DNA of 51,311 nt. Source: an uncultured Algimonas sp. (GTDB lineage: Bacteria > Pseudomonadota > Alphaproteobacteria > Caulobacterales > Maricaulaceae). The DNA lies in contig CALDUL010000063.1 of the NCBI GenBank assembly GCA_937923575.1, forward strand, positions 1-51,311, written 5' to 3'. The translations under genes were made by a program, and so were the position numbers. The notes below the pieces were generated by a model, which worked only from the letters and a program-made list of their open reading frames with translations, had not been told where the DNA came from and did no database searches. Of this stretch, positions 10,838 to 20,402 are shown piece after piece (position 1 is the first letter of the stretch; each line of letters starts with the position of its first letter).

Positions 10838-10921
10838 GACATTGTTTCGCCTGTCTGGCGAAGACGAATGATTTGCCCCCGCGCACCCGCTAGCGGGGAG
10901 CTCTCACATCCGGGGAATATC

Positions 10922-13900
10922 ATGTTCAAACGCCTCCTGCTGGCCTCTGCCGCACTTTCGATCTCGACCGCTGCCTTTGCGGAAGACGACAAAGAACCGA
11001 AATGGGACGTCAACAACCCGCCCGGAGAGGCCAAGACGATCGACATCGATGTCACCGAAGGCACGTGGATGAGCCTCGATGTCTCGCCCGATGGCCGCAC
11101 CATCGCCTTCGATCTGCTGGGCGATATCTACACCATGCCTGTGTCGGGCGGTAAAGCCACGGCGATTGCGTCGGGTATGGCGTGGGAGTTCCAGCCGCGG
11201 TTTTCGCCCGATGGTTCGCGCATTGCCTTCACCTCGGACCGCGCGGGCGGCGACAACATCTGGACGATGAAGACAGATGGCTCGGACATGGTACAGGTCA
11301 CGAATGAGAGCTTTCGCCTGCTGAACAACCCGACCTGGCACCCGTCCGGCGACTTCATCGCAGCGCGCAAGCACTACACGACGTCTCGCTCCGCAGGTGT
11401 GGGGGAGATCTGGATGTATGCGGCCAACGGCAAGGGCCAAGGCGGCGTGCAGCTGGTCGAGCGTCCGTCCAAAGCTCACCAGAAGGAGCTGGGCGAGCCG
11501 ATGTTCACGCCGGATGGCGATGGCCTGTACTATTCCATGAACGTCACGCCCGGACCGATTTTCGAATATGCGCAGGATTCCAACACCGAGCTGTTCCAGA
11601 TCAAGCGCTACGACATGAACACGGGCGAGACTTCTGTCGCGGCTGGTGGGGCAGGGGGCGCGGTGCGTCCGACGCCGTCTCCGGATGGCAAGCACCTCGT
11701 CTATGTCAAACGGGTCCGCGCGGAGTCCAAGCTCTTTCTGAAGAACCTCGAATCCGGCGAAGAGCGCATGATCTTCGATCATCTCGATCAGGACATGCAG
11801 GAGACCTGGGCCATCACCGGCGTCTACCCGAACATGGACTGGAGCCCGAATAGCGAGAGCCTGTACTTCTGGGCCAATGGCGTCATCCACCGCGTGGATG
11901 TGGCGGACGACAACATCGAACATATCGACTTCCGCGTGGACGACACGCGCGAGGTTCGCATTGCCCCGCGCAGCCCCGTTGCCGTGTCGCCTGACGAGAC
12001 GACGGTCCAGATGCCGCGCTTCGCGGAAGTGTCGCCGGATGGCCGCAAGACTGTGTTTGAAGCCCTTGGCAAGCTGCATGTGCGCGACAACCGCTCAGGC
12101 CGAGTCACGCGGCTAACATCGCTGCCGGATAACGTCCGCGAGATCCATCCCAGCTTCTCCCGCGATGGCCGCTCTGTCGCTTTCGTCACTTGGGATGACG
12201 CGGAACTCTCCGCTATCCACACCATCGATGTGCGCAGTAAGGCGATTACTACGCACACTGCTGAGCCTGGCCACTACCGCCGCCCGCGCCTTTCCCCATC
12301 GGGCGAGTACCTCACCTATGAGAAGCGTGCTGGCGGCAATCTGGTTGCACCGGAATGGTCCGCTAAGGCGGGTCTCTACGTCAAAGCCGTGGGCGAGGAC
12401 CGCTCGCGTCGCATCGCGAAGTCCGGCTCCGCACCGCATTTCGACGGCGATGATTTGCGCCTCTTCTACACACGCTTCGTGGACGACCAATCCGAACTGG
12501 TCAGCGTGAACTTGCTGGGCGGCGAAGAGCGCGTCCACGCAGCGAACAAGATGGCGCAGACTTTCGTCGTTTCTCCCGATGGCCGCCATGTGGCCTTCCG
12601 CGAGAACTACAATCTTTACGTCATGCCGCTGCTGCCCGGCCCGCAGAAGGTGGCCTCGTCGCGCAGCACCAAGGCGCTGCCGGTCGTGAAAGTCAGCGAA
12701 GGCGGTGCGACCTATCCGAGCTGGACGGCGGACAATCGTCTCGCCTGGTCACTCGGCCCGACGCTCTACTCCGCCGACATCGAAGACATTATGGCGGACG
12801 ACTTCGAGCCGCCCAAGCGCGGCGCCACGCTAGACATCTCTGTGCCGACCGCAAAGCCTACCGGCCGTGTCGCGCTGACCAATGTGCGCATTGTCACCAT
12901 GGCCGATGAAGACGGCGGCGTGATCGAGAACGGTACTATCCTGATCGATGGCGACCGGATCGAAGCGGTTGGCGAGAACGTCAGCGTTCCGCGCGGGACC
13001 AAGACTGTTGATCTCGACGGCAAAACCGTGACGCCGGGCTTCATTGATGCTCACGCACACGGGCCACAGGGCGTTGACGGTCTCGTACCGCAACAGAACT
13101 GGGAGACGGTCGCCACGCTCGCGCTCGGTGTCACGACCGTGTTCGACCCCAGCTCGCGCGCCGAACTGATTTTTCCGGCCGCGGAATATCAGCGCGCTGG
13201 CCTGCTTCTAGCGCCGCGCATCTATTCGACCGGCGAGGTGATCTACGGAGCCAAGGCCCCCGGTTTCTACGCCTCTATCGAGAACTATGAGGACGCCAAG
13301 GCGCATGTCGATCGCCTTGCCGATCAGGGCGCGCTGGCTGTGAAAAATTACAACCAGCCGCGCCGCGACCAGCGACAGCAGGTCGCCCACGCCGCGCGTG
13401 AAGCGGATATTCTCGTCGTCGCAGAAGGCGGTAGCCAGTATCACATGGACATGGCGCTGGTGGCGGACGGCAATACCTCCGTGGAGCACAATCTGCCGAC
13501 ACTGAAGATCTATGACGACGTCGTGCAAATGTTCAGCCAGACGAACGTCGCCTATACGCCGACGCTCGCCGTGACTTATGGCGGTGTGCGCGGTGAGGAC
13601 TATTACTACCAGACGACCGATGTCTGGAAGCATCCTATCCTATCCAAACACGTCCCGCCGACGATGGTCCAGTCTCGCTCCGTCCGCCGTCAGATGGCTC
13701 CGATCGAGGATTATGCCGACGATGATGCGGCGTCTGCGGCGAAGTTGTTGTTGGAAGCGGGCGTGCCCGTCTCCATCGGGGCGCATGGCCAGCGAGAAGG
13801 ACTGGCCGCGCACTGGGAGATGCAGAGCTTCCAGCGCGGCGGCATGAGCCCGCTCCAGGCGCTCTCGACAGCGACGACGGAGCCGGCGCGCCACCTCGGT

Positions 13901-14098
13901 CTCGACCGGGACATCGGGACAATCGAAGTGGGCAAGCTCGCCGATCTGGTGATCATGGACGCCGATCCGCTGGAAGACATTGCAAACGCCGAAAGCCTGA
14001 CTCATGTCATGCTCGGCGGCCGCCTCTACGAAAGCGAGACCATGAACGAGGTCGAGACTGGCGATGCCAAGCGCCTGCCTTACTGGTGGGAGGAGTAG
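10922..14098 (+). CDS. Secreted PD40 beta-propeller / amidohydrolase fusion
   Basis: This is a large exported metal-dependent hydrolase of 1058 residues. ATG 10922 (preceded by GGGGA) gives a signal peptide ending TAAFA|EDD. The N-terminal two thirds hold repeated TolB/PD40 propeller motifs (SPDGRTIAF, SPDGSRIAF, SPDGKHLVY, SPDGRHVAF). From about residue 650 an amidohydrolase domain begins (ALTNVRIVTMADEDGGVIENG). It has the HxH metal motif in GFIDAHAHGPQG, later histidine-rich VEHNLPT, and the SIGAHGQREGLAAHWEM block characteristic of this widespread but poorly characterised family. The C-terminal GTIEVGKLADLVIMD motif closes the barrel. The substrate is unknown; peptide-derived or cyclic amides are plausible. 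It lies 84 bases after the M48 gene. Confidence 0.9.
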   Translation: MFKRLLLASAALSISTAAFAEDDKEPKWDVNNPPGEAKTIDIDVTEGTWMSLDVSPDGRTIAFDLLGDIYTMPVSGGKATAIASGMAWEFQPRFSPDGSRIAFTSDRAGGDNIWTMKTDGSDMVQVTNESFRLLNNPTWHPSGDFIAARKHYTTSRSAGVGEIWMYAANGKGQGGVQLVERPSKAHQKELGEPMFTPDGDGLYYSMNVTPGPIFEYAQDSNTELFQIKRYDMNTGETSVAAGGAGGAVRPTPSPDGKHLVYVKRVRAESKLFLKNLESGEERMIFDHLDQDMQETWAITGVYPNMDWSPNSESLYFWANGVIHRVDVADDNIEHIDFRVDDTREVRIAPRSPVAVSPDETTVQMPRFAEVSPDGRKTVFEALGKLHVRDNRSGRVTRLTSLPDNVREIHPSFSRDGRSVAFVTWDDAELSAIHTIDVRSKAITTHTAEPGHYRRPRLSPSGEYLTYEKRAGGNLVAPEWSAKAGLYVKAVGEDRSRRIAKSGSAPHFDGDDLRLFYTRFVDDQSELVSVNLLGGEERVHAANKMAQTFVVSPDGRHVAFRENYNLYVMPLLPGPQKVASSRSTKALPVVKVSEGGATYPSWTADNRLAWSLGPTLYSADIEDIMADDFEPPKRGATLDISVPTAKPTGRVALTNVRIVTMADEDGGVIENGTILIDGDRIEAVGENVSVPRGTKTVDLDGKTVTPGFIDAHAHGPQGVDGLVPQQNWETVATLALGVTTVFDPSSRAELIFPAAEYQRAGLLLAPRIYSTGEVIYGAKAPGFYASIENYEDAKAHVDRLADQGALAVKNYNQPRRDQRQQVAHAAREADILVVAEGGSQYHMDMALVADGNTSVEHNLPTLKIYDDVVQMFSQTNVAYTPTLAVTYGGVRGEDYYYQTTDVWKHPILSKHVPPTMVQSRSVRRQMAPIEDYADDDAASAAKLLLEAGVPVSIGAHGQREGLAAHWEMQSFQRGGMSPLQALSTATTEPARHLGLDRDIGTIEVGKLADLVIMDADPLEDIANAESLTHVMLGGRLYESETMNEVETGDAKRLPYWWEE

Positions 14099-14141
14099 GC
14101 TCGGGCGGAGCGGCGGGAACCTCTAGTCTCTTCAGCGTGCA

Positions 14142-15098
14142 CTAGAGCCCGCGCGCCTTTAGCCATCCGAGGATTTCGCTGTTCACCGCGTCCGGCGCGT
14201 CCCACATGGCCCAGTGGCCGCATTCCGGGATCGTGACTCGTGTCAAGTCGGGCACCGTCTCGACCATGCCGTCCGTCGAGCTCGGCGGCAGGAAGACATC
14301 ATCCTCGGGTGAGATCATCAGGCTCGGCACACGCACCCGCTTGCTGAGCCCTTCCGCAAACTCCCAATTGGGCGTGGTGTTGCGATAGTAATTCATGCCG
14401 GGGAGAAAGCCCGTGCGGGCGTAATGATCGGCATAGACTTGCCGCTGTTCCGGCTTGACGACTGAGCCCGGCAATTCCGGCGCTCCGCTGTCGAGATAGG
14501 CTCTCAGCTGTGCGGGTAGGTGAGTCATCTCCGGGACCATCTTGGTGCCCGGCGGAGTGGTGCGGAACATCATGCGGAAGACGGCATCGGTATCCTGATT
14601 AAACAGGGCCGCTGTCTCCTCGGGTGCATCGCGGAAACGCAGGAAATAGTGCTCTCGGCCAAAACGGCGCTCAAAGATCGCCATGGGATCGACGGGCGGG
14701 CGACCGACATGCGGCGTACTGATGCTGATGGCGGCGATTGTCCGCGGCTCCAACATCCGCACGGCATGCCAGAGCACGATGCCGCCCCAATCATGACCGA
14801 TCATCACCGCGCGTTGCATGTCGTAATGATCGAGCACCGCCTGCAAGTGACCGACGAGATTGGCGATGGTGTAGTGCTCAAGCCCGTGCGGCGCGTCCGA
14901 CTTGCCAAAGCCGAGAAGATCATAGGCGAAAACGCGGTAGCCGGCGTCTGCGAGTGCGGGCATGACGTTGGCCCAGCTATAGGCCAGCTCCGGCCAGCCA
15001 TGGATAAGCACGACGGGCGTACCGTCCTCTGGCCCCGCTGCATATGTGGCAATGCGGAAACCGTCGGCGGTGATATAGCAAGGCTTAGTGTAGTCCAT
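14142..15098 (-). CDS. Alpha/beta hydrolase, epoxide-hydrolase-like
   Basis: This 318-residue enzyme of the alpha/beta hydrolase fold most resembles soluble epoxide hydrolases. It has the oxyanion motif HGWPE (34-38) and the nucleophile Asp103 in GHDWGG. A cap domain with the GMNYYRN motif follows, where tyrosines would bind the epoxide oxygen. An acidic residue in SPEDDVFLPP and the histidine in ECGHW complete the triad. No signal peptide is present, so it is cytoplasmic. Haloalkane dehalogenases share the Asp nucleophile, but HGWPE and the cap tyrosines favour epoxide hydrolase. The gene stands alone, convergent with the upstream amidohydrolase and divergent from rpsU. Confidence 0.85.
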   Translation of the reverse strand: MDYTKPCYITADGFRIATYAAGPEDGTPVVLIHGWPELAYSWANVMPALADAGYRVFAYDLLGFGKSDAPHGLEHYTIANLVGHLQAVLDHYDMQRAVMIGHDWGGIVLWHAVRMLEPRTIAAISISTPHVGRPPVDPMAIFERRFGREHYFLRFRDAPEETAALFNQDTDAVFRMMFRTTPPGTKMVPEMTHLPAQLRAYLDSGAPELPGSVVKPEQRQVYADHYARTGFLPGMNYYRNTTPNWEFAEGLSKRVRVPSLMISPEDDVFLPPSSTDGMVETVPDLTRVTIPECGHWAMWDAPDAVNSEILGWLKARGL

Positions 15099-15300
15099 GT
15101 GGCCATCATGGCGCTTGTGCGCGTCCTGCCAACCGCAAAAACGGCTTGCCCCATATCGGAATCGGGCCTAGAGGCTGCCGCAGAACGCAGGCTCCGCGGG
15201 CAACCCGGGGCCTTTTGCTATTGGAACCAAACTGAGCTTTGACGCTCTACAAGACAGCCCGAGCGAAGACGCTCAACAAGAAAGAGAGTGTCGAACTCAC

Positions 15301-15534
15301 ATGGTCGAAATCTACGTCCGTCAGAACAATGTTGATCAAGCCCTGCGCGCGCTGAAGAAAAAGCTGCAGAACGAGGGTGTGCTGCGCGAGATGAAATCCC
15401 GCAAGCATTACGAAAAGCCATCCGAGAAGCGCGTCCGCGAACAGGCCGAAGCCGTCCGTCGTGCCCGCAAACTGGCCCGCAAACGCGCCCAGATCGAAGG
15501 CCTGATCCCAAGCAAGAAGAAGCGCCGCCGCTAG
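15301..15534 (+). CDS. rpsU: 30S ribosomal protein S21
   Basis: S21 binds the 30S platform and takes part in mRNA recognition. The 77-residue basic protein contains the near-invariant [24 protein letters not shown] segment and a lysine/arginine-rich C-terminus (SKKKRRR). It is a lone gene with a strong terminator 30 bases after its stop, so a monocistronic transcript is likely. The 200 bases upstream, between it and the divergent hydrolase, hold no promoter I can assign with confidence. Confidence 0.96.
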   Translation: MVEIYVRQNNVDQALRALKKKLQNEGVLREMKSRKHYEKPSEKRVREQAEAVRRARKLARKRAQIEGLIPSKKKRRR

Positions 15535-15564
15535 GCCGTCCCTTCGACGACAAGACTAAACGAT

Positions 15565-15590
15565 AAAGCCGCCCCACGGGGCGGCTTTTT
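15565..15590 (+). terminator. Rho-independent terminator of rpsU
   Basis: A GC-rich stem GCCGCCC/GGGCGGC with a tight loop is flanked by AAA on the left and a TTTTT run on the right, 30 bases after the rpsU stop. The A and T runs make it potentially bidirectional, so it could also end transcripts of the convergent COQ4-type gene. Confidence 0.9.
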
Positions 15591-15646
15591 CTTTGAGCAA
15601 TAATGACAAGCGAGAAGCTCATCGGACGTTTGAATGGATGTTAGGG

Positions 15647-16489
15647 CTAAGCCGCCTTGGGCTTGTTCAGCGCCTTGGCCGTGCTCGCGACAGGGCCGCT
15701 GATGGCTTCGAACGGGTCGAGCCCTTCGGCGAGCATCATGGCGTGGACCTTCGGGTACTCGGTCATAGGCGGCACGCCGAGCATCTCGCGCACTTCGTCG
15801 AGCGGACGCGGCAGGAGCTCCATCAAGTCATAATATTCAAGGTTCTTCGCCGCCTTGCCCCGGCGCGCCGCTTCGCGGATCGAGCCGATGACAGGCGATC
15901 CCTTCGGCGCCCAGCGGCGGACTTCCAGTGCGCCCATATAAGCTATGAACTGAATACCGAGGCCGCGGTGCTGCTGATAGCTATAGGCCAGCACACAGGT
16001 CTCGCCGAGCGCGTCACGGCTGTAGCCGGTCAGCACGTGCAGCATGTCATGCGTGTCGCGCAGACGGTTGTTGTACCAGCGAAACTCCGGCGGGCGCGAG
16101 TCGATCGTGTCGACATCGGCGGCGAAGCTGTCGAACTCGTCGACCAGCCCCTGCGCGGTCAGCCCCTGACTATCCATGAACTCGATATAGGCGGCTGCGA
16201 GCGAGCCCCCCGGCATGGCGCCGAGCAAGGCGCGGTCGTCGAGAATGGCGGGCAGGGAGCGGTGCTGCGCAAAACGCGCCTGGCCCTCAGGCGTGGCGAC
16301 GAACTCATTATAGGACTTCCACAGGTCCGTCCCGTTCAGGTTATTGGTGATGTGGAAGACCTGCGCGGTGTCTTCCTTATCCGCGATCAGCTTACGAAAG
16401 TGGTGCAGCGCCTTGCCCCATCGCCGCGGGATCCGTGGAAGTTCAAGCGGCTCCGCTGCTGCGATCTGAATGGGAGTATGTGCGTTCAT
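15647..16489 (-). CDS. COQ4-family ubiquinone biosynthesis protein
   Basis: COQ4 proteins take part in ubiquinone biosynthesis. The 280-residue protein carries the family metal-binding signature HDxxHx11E as His147, Asp148, His151 and Glu163, within the segment RLRDTHDMLHVLTGY. The surrounding LGIQFIAYMGALEVRRW and MPGGSLAAAYIEFM blocks fit the same fold. Bacterial COQ4 homologues are common in Alphaproteobacteria. The gene lies 37 bases downstream of a glutathione-transferase-like gene on the same strand, so the two may be co-transcribed. Its exact step is not shown by the sequence. Confidence 0.88.
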   Translation of the reverse strand: MNAHTPIQIAAAEPLELPRIPRRWGKALHHFRKLIADKEDTAQVFHITNNLNGTDLWKSYNEFVATPEGQARFAQHRSLPAILDDRALLGAMPGGSLAAAYIEFMDSQGLTAQGLVDEFDSFAADVDTIDSRPPEFRWYNNRLRDTHDMLHVLTGYSRDALGETCVLAYSYQQHRGLGIQFIAYMGALEVRRWAPKGSPVIGSIREAARRGKAAKNLEYYDLMELLPRPLDEVREMLGVPPMTEYPKVHAMMLAEGLDPFEAISGPVASTAKALNKPKAA

Positions 16490-16526
16490 GCCGTTATGAA
16501 TAGCCCTGATCGCTTAAGGATCAACC

Positions 16527-17156
16527 TCAAAGGCTGTATGACGGCCGTTCGCGCATGCGCGCCATATAGGCGTGGCAGTTCGGATGATCGTCGCCGGGCT
16601 GTTCCTTCACCCAAGCCGAGAAATCGAACACGACCGTCGCTGTGATATCGGCGAGGCTGTAAAAGCCTCCCGCCATGTAGTCATTGCCCGCGAGGCGGCG
16701 TTCCATTGCCTTAAACCACCAGGCGAGGCGCATGCGGCCGCGTTCGGCCAGTTCAGGGATTTGCGGCACGGGCCGGGGTCCGGGCAGGGCGCGGTCCTTC
16801 ATATGCGGGCTAGAGTTACGCAGCGCTTCGGCAATGGCGAGCAGGCCACCCATCTCGCAGCGCGCGTTCCATTCCGCGACGCGTGCTTTCTCGATCGGTG
16901 TCGTGCCGAGCAGGGCCGGGGTCGGGTGCAGTGCTTCTACATAGGCCGCAATGGCGAGGTTCTCTGTCACAACATGCCCGTCGTGCTCCAGCGCCGGGAC
17001 CATGCCGCCAGGATGAACCTTACGATAGGCTTCGCCGAGCTGCTCGCCCTTGCGCAGGTCGATCTCCACCGTTTCCCACTCAAGACCCTTCTCCGCGAGG
17101 AACATGCGCGCGCGGCGTGGGCTGGGAGCAGTCGAGCAATCGTAGAGCTTGAGCAT
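16527..17156 (-). CDS. Glutathione S-transferase family protein
   Basis: This is a cytosolic glutathione transferase-like protein of 209 residues. The start is taken at ATG 17156 (MLKLYDCSTAPSPRRARMFL), preceded by AGGAG ten bases upstream; an upstream extension has no GST features. The N-terminal thioredoxin-like domain has the cis-Pro motif (GGMVPALEHDG) and the VTENLAIAAYVE glutathione-binding segment. The C-terminal helical domain contains YSLADITATVVFDF, the usual N-capping box. The likely active residue is the Ser or Thr near position 8-12, not certain. It may share a transcript with the COQ4-type gene. Its start is only 28 bases from the divergent pirin start. Confidence 0.87.
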   Translation of the reverse strand: MLKLYDCSTAPSPRRARMFLAEKGLEWETVEIDLRKGEQLGEAYRKVHPGGMVPALEHDGHVVTENLAIAAYVEALHPTPALLGTTPIEKARVAEWNARCEMGGLLAIAEALRNSSPHMKDRALPGPRPVPQIPELAERGRMRLAWWFKAMERRLAGNDYMAGGFYSLADITATVVFDFSAWVKEQPGDDHPNCHAYMARMRERPSYSL

Positions 17157-17184
17157 TGGTAGGGGGTCTCCTATTCGTTGGACC

Positions 17185-18075
17185 ATGAATAAGAGCGAGT
17201 CAGGCTCAATCAAGCAGAAGCTTGTCCCGAAGACGCACGATCTCGGCGCGTTCGAGGTGCGTCGCGCGGTTCCGCAGGCGCGGGCGCGGTCTATCGGCCC
17301 GTGGGTTTTTTTCGACCACTTCGGCCCGGCGGAATTGGGTCCGGGCAAGGGAATGAACGTGCGTCCGCATCCGCATATCGGGATCGCGACCGTGACCTAT
17401 CTGTTCGAAGGCCGCATTCATCATCGCGACAGCGTGGGTTCCGATCAAGGTATAGAGCCGGGCGCGGTCAATCTGATGGTCTGCGGTTCCGGCATGGTCC
17501 ACAGCGAGCGGACTTATCCTGAAGATTTTGACGGAACCTACCGCATGCACGGCCTGCAGCTATGGCACGCCCTGCCGGATGAGGAAGAGGAGCGCGCAGC
17601 GAGCTTTCATCACTATCCTGCAGACAGCATTCCAGAGACAACACTGAATGGTGGCGCGACCGTTCGGCTCATGATTGGCGAGGCCTTTGGACTCTCGTCG
17701 CCCGTCCGCAGGTTCTCCGATATTATCTATTACGAAGTCGCCTTGCCGGGCGGAGCATCGATCACTCTGCCCGCACAGACGGAGCAAGGGCTCTATTGCG
17801 TCGACGGCGAAGTCGCGATCGACGATGAGCGTTCCGAGCGATTCGTCATGAGCGTGCTGTCGTCAGGCGACCACGTCGTTACAGCTGATACGGATGCGCG
17901 CTTTGCCATCGTCGGCGGCACCTCAGTTGGAGAGCGCCACATCCGCTGGAACTTCGTGGCGTCTGATATGGACAAAATACGCCATGCCTCTGAGCGCTGG
18001 CAAGCCGGCGATTTCCCGACTATTCCGGGCGACTCGGCTGAGTTTATTCCCCTTCCGGAGAGGCTTTTGTTTTGA
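17185..18075 (+). CDS. Pirin family protein
   Basis: Pirins are bicupin metal proteins; some have quercetinase activity, others are redox-sensing regulators. The 296-residue protein has the N-terminal cupin with metal ligands His62, His64, His106 and Glu108 (RPHPHIG and GSGMVHSE motifs). The PWVFFDHFGP segment and a C-terminal cupin follow (YYEVALPGGASITLPA). I use ATG 17185; a TTG at 17149 would overlap the divergent GST start. Its stop TGA overlaps the TTG start of the next gene, so the two appear translationally coupled. Confidence 0.9.
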   Translation: MNKSESGSIKQKLVPKTHDLGAFEVRRAVPQARARSIGPWVFFDHFGPAELGPGKGMNVRPHPHIGIATVTYLFEGRIHHRDSVGSDQGIEPGAVNLMVCGSGMVHSERTYPEDFDGTYRMHGLQLWHALPDEEEERAASFHHYPADSIPETTLNGGATVRLMIGEAFGLSSPVRRFSDIIYYEVALPGGASITLPAQTEQGLYCVDGEVAIDDERSERFVMSVLSSGDHVVTADTDARFAIVGGTSVGERHIRWNFVASDMDKIRHASERWQAGDFPTIPGDSAEFIPLPERLLF

Positions 18076-18797
18076 AGTTTTGGTCAATGTCGCCTGCGAG
18101 CGCGCTCTTCTGTTTAGGCGTGGCAATGCTGGCTTCGCCAGCGCAGGCCCAGAATACGTCCGGAGTTTTCGGGCCTAAGGTCAATCCCGAAACGCATAGT
18201 ATCGAGTACCGTGTCGCTGTCGAAGCTGAGGACGGAACCCAGTGGAGCCAACGCATCCATTATCAGCGTTCCATCAGCGATCGGCTACGTCCTCGCATCA
18301 TTCTTGCGACGCGCGAACGCGGTGGCAATCAACTCGATCTAGATTTCATTCGTGCAGAGCTCGTCTGGCAAACGACTCCGGATGACGCGAAATGGTCGCG
18401 GGGATGGCGGTTCGAAGCGCGCATGCGTGACGAGGGCGCAGAAGAGATACGTGCGAACTTGATCAACGAATGGTCACTAGGCGATGGCTGGCGAGCGCGC
18501 GCAATATGGCTCAACACGCTTCAGGTCGCAGACACGACCAATGACGAGCTACAGTTCAGCACTCGACTAGGCCTCTCGAAGAAACTCGACAGCGGGCAAC
18601 GCGTCGGCGTGCACGGTTTCTTTGATTTAGGCGACACGGGTGGGTTCAGTGTCCTCGATGGCGAGGATTCAGAATTCGGTCCGTTCATCGGATTCGACGT
18701 TTCAGATAATTTGAGCGCTTATGTCGGTACGCTCCACGGAGTTGCGGGCGGTGCCGCTGACACGACGGTACGAATTTTCCTGGAACGCAGTTTCTAG
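18072..18797 (+). CDS. Exported protein of unknown function, possibly a small outer-membrane barrel
   Basis: I do not recognise a named family. The 241-residue protein has a Sec signal peptide ending [10 protein letters not shown] mature part follows that is rich in alternating hydrophobic/polar beta strands and ends with Phe (FLERSF), as outer-membrane barrels do. Several strands read like barrel hairpins ([51 protein letters not shown]). The start at TTG 18072 overlaps the pirin stop (TTGA) and gives a positive n-region (MKFW). An ATG at 18087 is the alternative and loses that lysine. A porin-like or surface-sensing role is only inference. Confidence 0.72.
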   Translation: MKFWSMSPASALFCLGVAMLASPAQAQNTSGVFGPKVNPETHSIEYRVAVEAEDGTQWSQRIHYQRSISDRLRPRIILATRERGGNQLDLDFIRAELVWQTTPDDAKWSRGWRFEARMRDEGAEEIRANLINEWSLGDGWRARAIWLNTLQVADTTNDELQFSTRLGLSKKLDSGQRVGVHGFFDLGDTGGFSVLDGEDSEFGPFIGFDVSDNLSAYVGTLHGVAGGAADTTVRIFLERSF

Positions 18798-19204
18798 GTT
18801 GCGAACACTTGTGATGGGTCGCGGAAAGCCTTGAACTCCAGCGCGTTGCCTGACGGGTCGTAGAAGAACATGGTCGCCTGCTCGCCAGTCTCACCCTTGA
18901 ACCGGATATAGGGCTCGATCACGAAATCGGTCCCAGCCGCGACGAGGCGATCACGCAGCCCGTGCCACCGGTCCCATTCGAGCACTGCACCGAAATGGCG
19001 GACGGGAACGTCCTTGCCGTCGACCTCATTTGTCGCAAGGTTTTCCTCGCCTGTCGTCACATGCAAGCTCAGCTGGTGACCGAAAAAGTCGAAGTCGATC
19101 CAGCGTTCCGCCTCCCGCCCCACAGTGCACCCAATCAGATCGCGATAGAACAGCCGCGTGCTCTCGATGTCGCGGATCGGTGCGGCGAGGTGGAACGGTG
19201 TCAT
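18794..19204 (-). CDS. VOC-superfamily (glyoxalase/dioxygenase-like) protein
   Basis: A single-chain vicinal-oxygen-chelate protein of 136 residues with two beta-alpha-beta modules. It begins [26 protein letters not shown], the usual first module, where His5 is a possible metal ligand. It ends with [20 protein letters not shown], where the Glu is the second likely ligand. The substrate is unknown. The start at 19204 is chosen because family homology begins there. The gene lies 4 bases after a glutathione-transferase gene on the same strand, so they form a pair that fits detoxification of electrophiles. Its 3' end overlaps the convergent barrel-like gene by 4 bases. Confidence 0.85.
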   Translation of the reverse strand: MTPFHLAAPIRDIESTRLFYRDLIGCTVGREAERWIDFDFFGHQLSLHVTTGEENLATNEVDGKDVPVRHFGAVLEWDRWHGLRDRLVAAGTDFVIEPYIRFKGETGEQATMFFYDPSGNALEFKAFRDPSQVFAT

Positions 19205-19208
19205 GTGG

Positions 19209-19856
19209 CTAGTCTTTTGGACCGTAGTCATACTGACCGCCGCGCTCCAGGCCGCGACGATAGGCAGGGCGGGCCCAGACCTTGTCGACATATTCGGTGC
19301 AAGCTTCGTATTGCTTGAGCATGCCACGTGCGCGGGCGGCCTCGAGCGGAAAGATCATCGCGAAGTCCGCGCCCGTGAGTTGATCGCCCGCGAACCACTC
19401 GCTGCGGATCAGCGTGTATTCGCAATAGTCGAGCACCTTGCGGATTTCGTCCATGATCATCGGTTGGATCGGATCGCCCGCATCGCCGAGGAAGCCCGTG
19501 TAGAGCTTCAACAGCAGCGGCAGCATGGCCGAGCCTTCCGCAAAATGGAGAAAGTGGACGTAGTCGACATAGGCCTGCGTGCCGCGTTCGGGGCGGAAGG
19601 CACAAACGCCGTTCTCGTCGCATCCGAAATTGTCGAGCAGGTAGACGATGATCGCGCCGGTTTCCGCCACGACCATATTGTCGTGCTCTATGACGGGCGA
19701 TTTACCGAGCGGGTGGATGGCTTTCAGCTCGGCTGGCGCGCGGGATGTGTTGGCGTCGCGTTGGTAGGACTTGATGTCGTAGTCGACGCCCATCTCCTCC
19801 AATTGCCAGAGGATGCGCTGCGAGCGGGAATTGTTCAGGTGATGGACTGTAAGCAT
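19209..19856 (-). CDS. Glutathione S-transferase
   Basis: The 215-residue protein has the thioredoxin-like N-terminal domain [21 protein letters not shown], with the catalytic Ser/Asn region SRSQR. The cis-Pro loop is [13 protein letters not shown] and the glutathione-contacting [10 protein letters not shown] motif follows. The C-terminal helical domain carries [13 protein letters not shown]. This is the beta/ure2p-like bacterial group. It probably conjugates or reduces electrophiles in the cytoplasm. It starts the two-gene GST-VOC unit. Confidence 0.9.
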   Translation of the reverse strand: MLTVHHLNNSRSQRILWQLEEMGVDYDIKSYQRDANTSRAPAELKAIHPLGKSPVIEHDNMVVAETGAIIVYLLDNFGCDENGVCAFRPERGTQAYVDYVHFLHFAEGSAMLPLLLKLYTGFLGDAGDPIQPMIMDEIRKVLDYCEYTLIRSEWFAGDQLTGADFAMIFPLEAARARGMLKQYEACTEYVDKVWARPAYRRGLERGGQYDYGPKD

Positions 19857-19880
19857 ATACGAACGCTAGGCAGCCGTCGC

Positions 19881-20402
19881 TTACAAAACAACCTCTTTCA
19901 GATCGTCGCCTGGCGTCATCTCGTATGTGCCTCGGCGAAGATTACCTTGCCGCTCGCTGCCCATCTCTACGGTGACGCTATTGCGCTGTCCGTGGAGTAG
20001 GCCGTGCAGCATGCTCGCGCGGATACGCAGCTCGCCCGGATAGAAGCCCGTGCCCTCCTGATAGACATAAACATTATTGCCGACGATCTCCGCCCCTAAC
20101 GTCGTCAGCGGGCGCGCCTTCTCATTGATGAGAATGGCGAAGGTCTCCTCGACATGCAGGGCCAGCCGCGCGCGTGCGCGCAAGCTCGCGATGTCCGGCT
20201 TGTCGATCAGTCCCGCCTTCACCAGCGCAATCTGAGCATCCGCCGCATGAAAGATATGCGTCACCTCCACGCGGCCATCTTCGCCAGAGAACACGACTGT
20301 GCTCTCCGCGCGGTTGACGCGATGTGCAAAAGCATGCGTCGGGCAGAGCAGGGCGATGCCCGCCGCGCCCGATAGAGCGATAGCGCTGCGCCTAGTCGGC
20401 AT
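19881..20402 (-). CDS. DUF6702-family exported protein
   Basis: A 173-residue protein with a signal peptide (MPTRRSAIALSGAAGIALLCPTHAFA, cut before HRVN). The mature part alternates short beta strands (STVVFSGEDGRVEVTHIF, NVYVYQEGTGFYPGELRIR). It matches my recollection of DUF6702 proteins, which start the mature chain with a histidine and are often beside M1 peptidases. The function is unknown. I place the start at ATG 20402, which overlaps the end of the upstream M1 peptidase gene by 11 bases, so coupled expression is likely. Longer frames upstream only translate the tandem repeat of the peptidase tail. Confidence 0.72.
   Translation of the reverse strand: MPTRRSAIALSGAAGIALLCPTHAFAHRVNRAESTVVFSGEDGRVEVTHIFHAADAQIALVKAGLIDKPDIASLRARARLALHVEETFAILINEKARPLTTLGAEIVGNNVYVYQEGTGFYPGELRIRASMLHGLLHGQRNSVTVEMGSERQGNLRRGTYEMTPGDDLKEVVL

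Noticed and set aside
10904-12079. A 391-codon antisense frame opposite the amidohydrolase
   Set aside because: Histidine/arginine-rich composition typical of a reverse-frame shadow.
15160-15240. GC-rich hairpin followed by TTTT between the epoxide-hydrolase-like gene and rpsU
   Set aside because: The stem has a two-base bulge, and no plus-strand gene lies upstream to be terminated, so it is left unassigned.
15593-16645. A 350-codon plus-strand frame opposite the COQ4-type gene
   Set aside because: The minus strand carries the HDxxHx11E signature; the plus frame is low-information and also runs over the terminator side.
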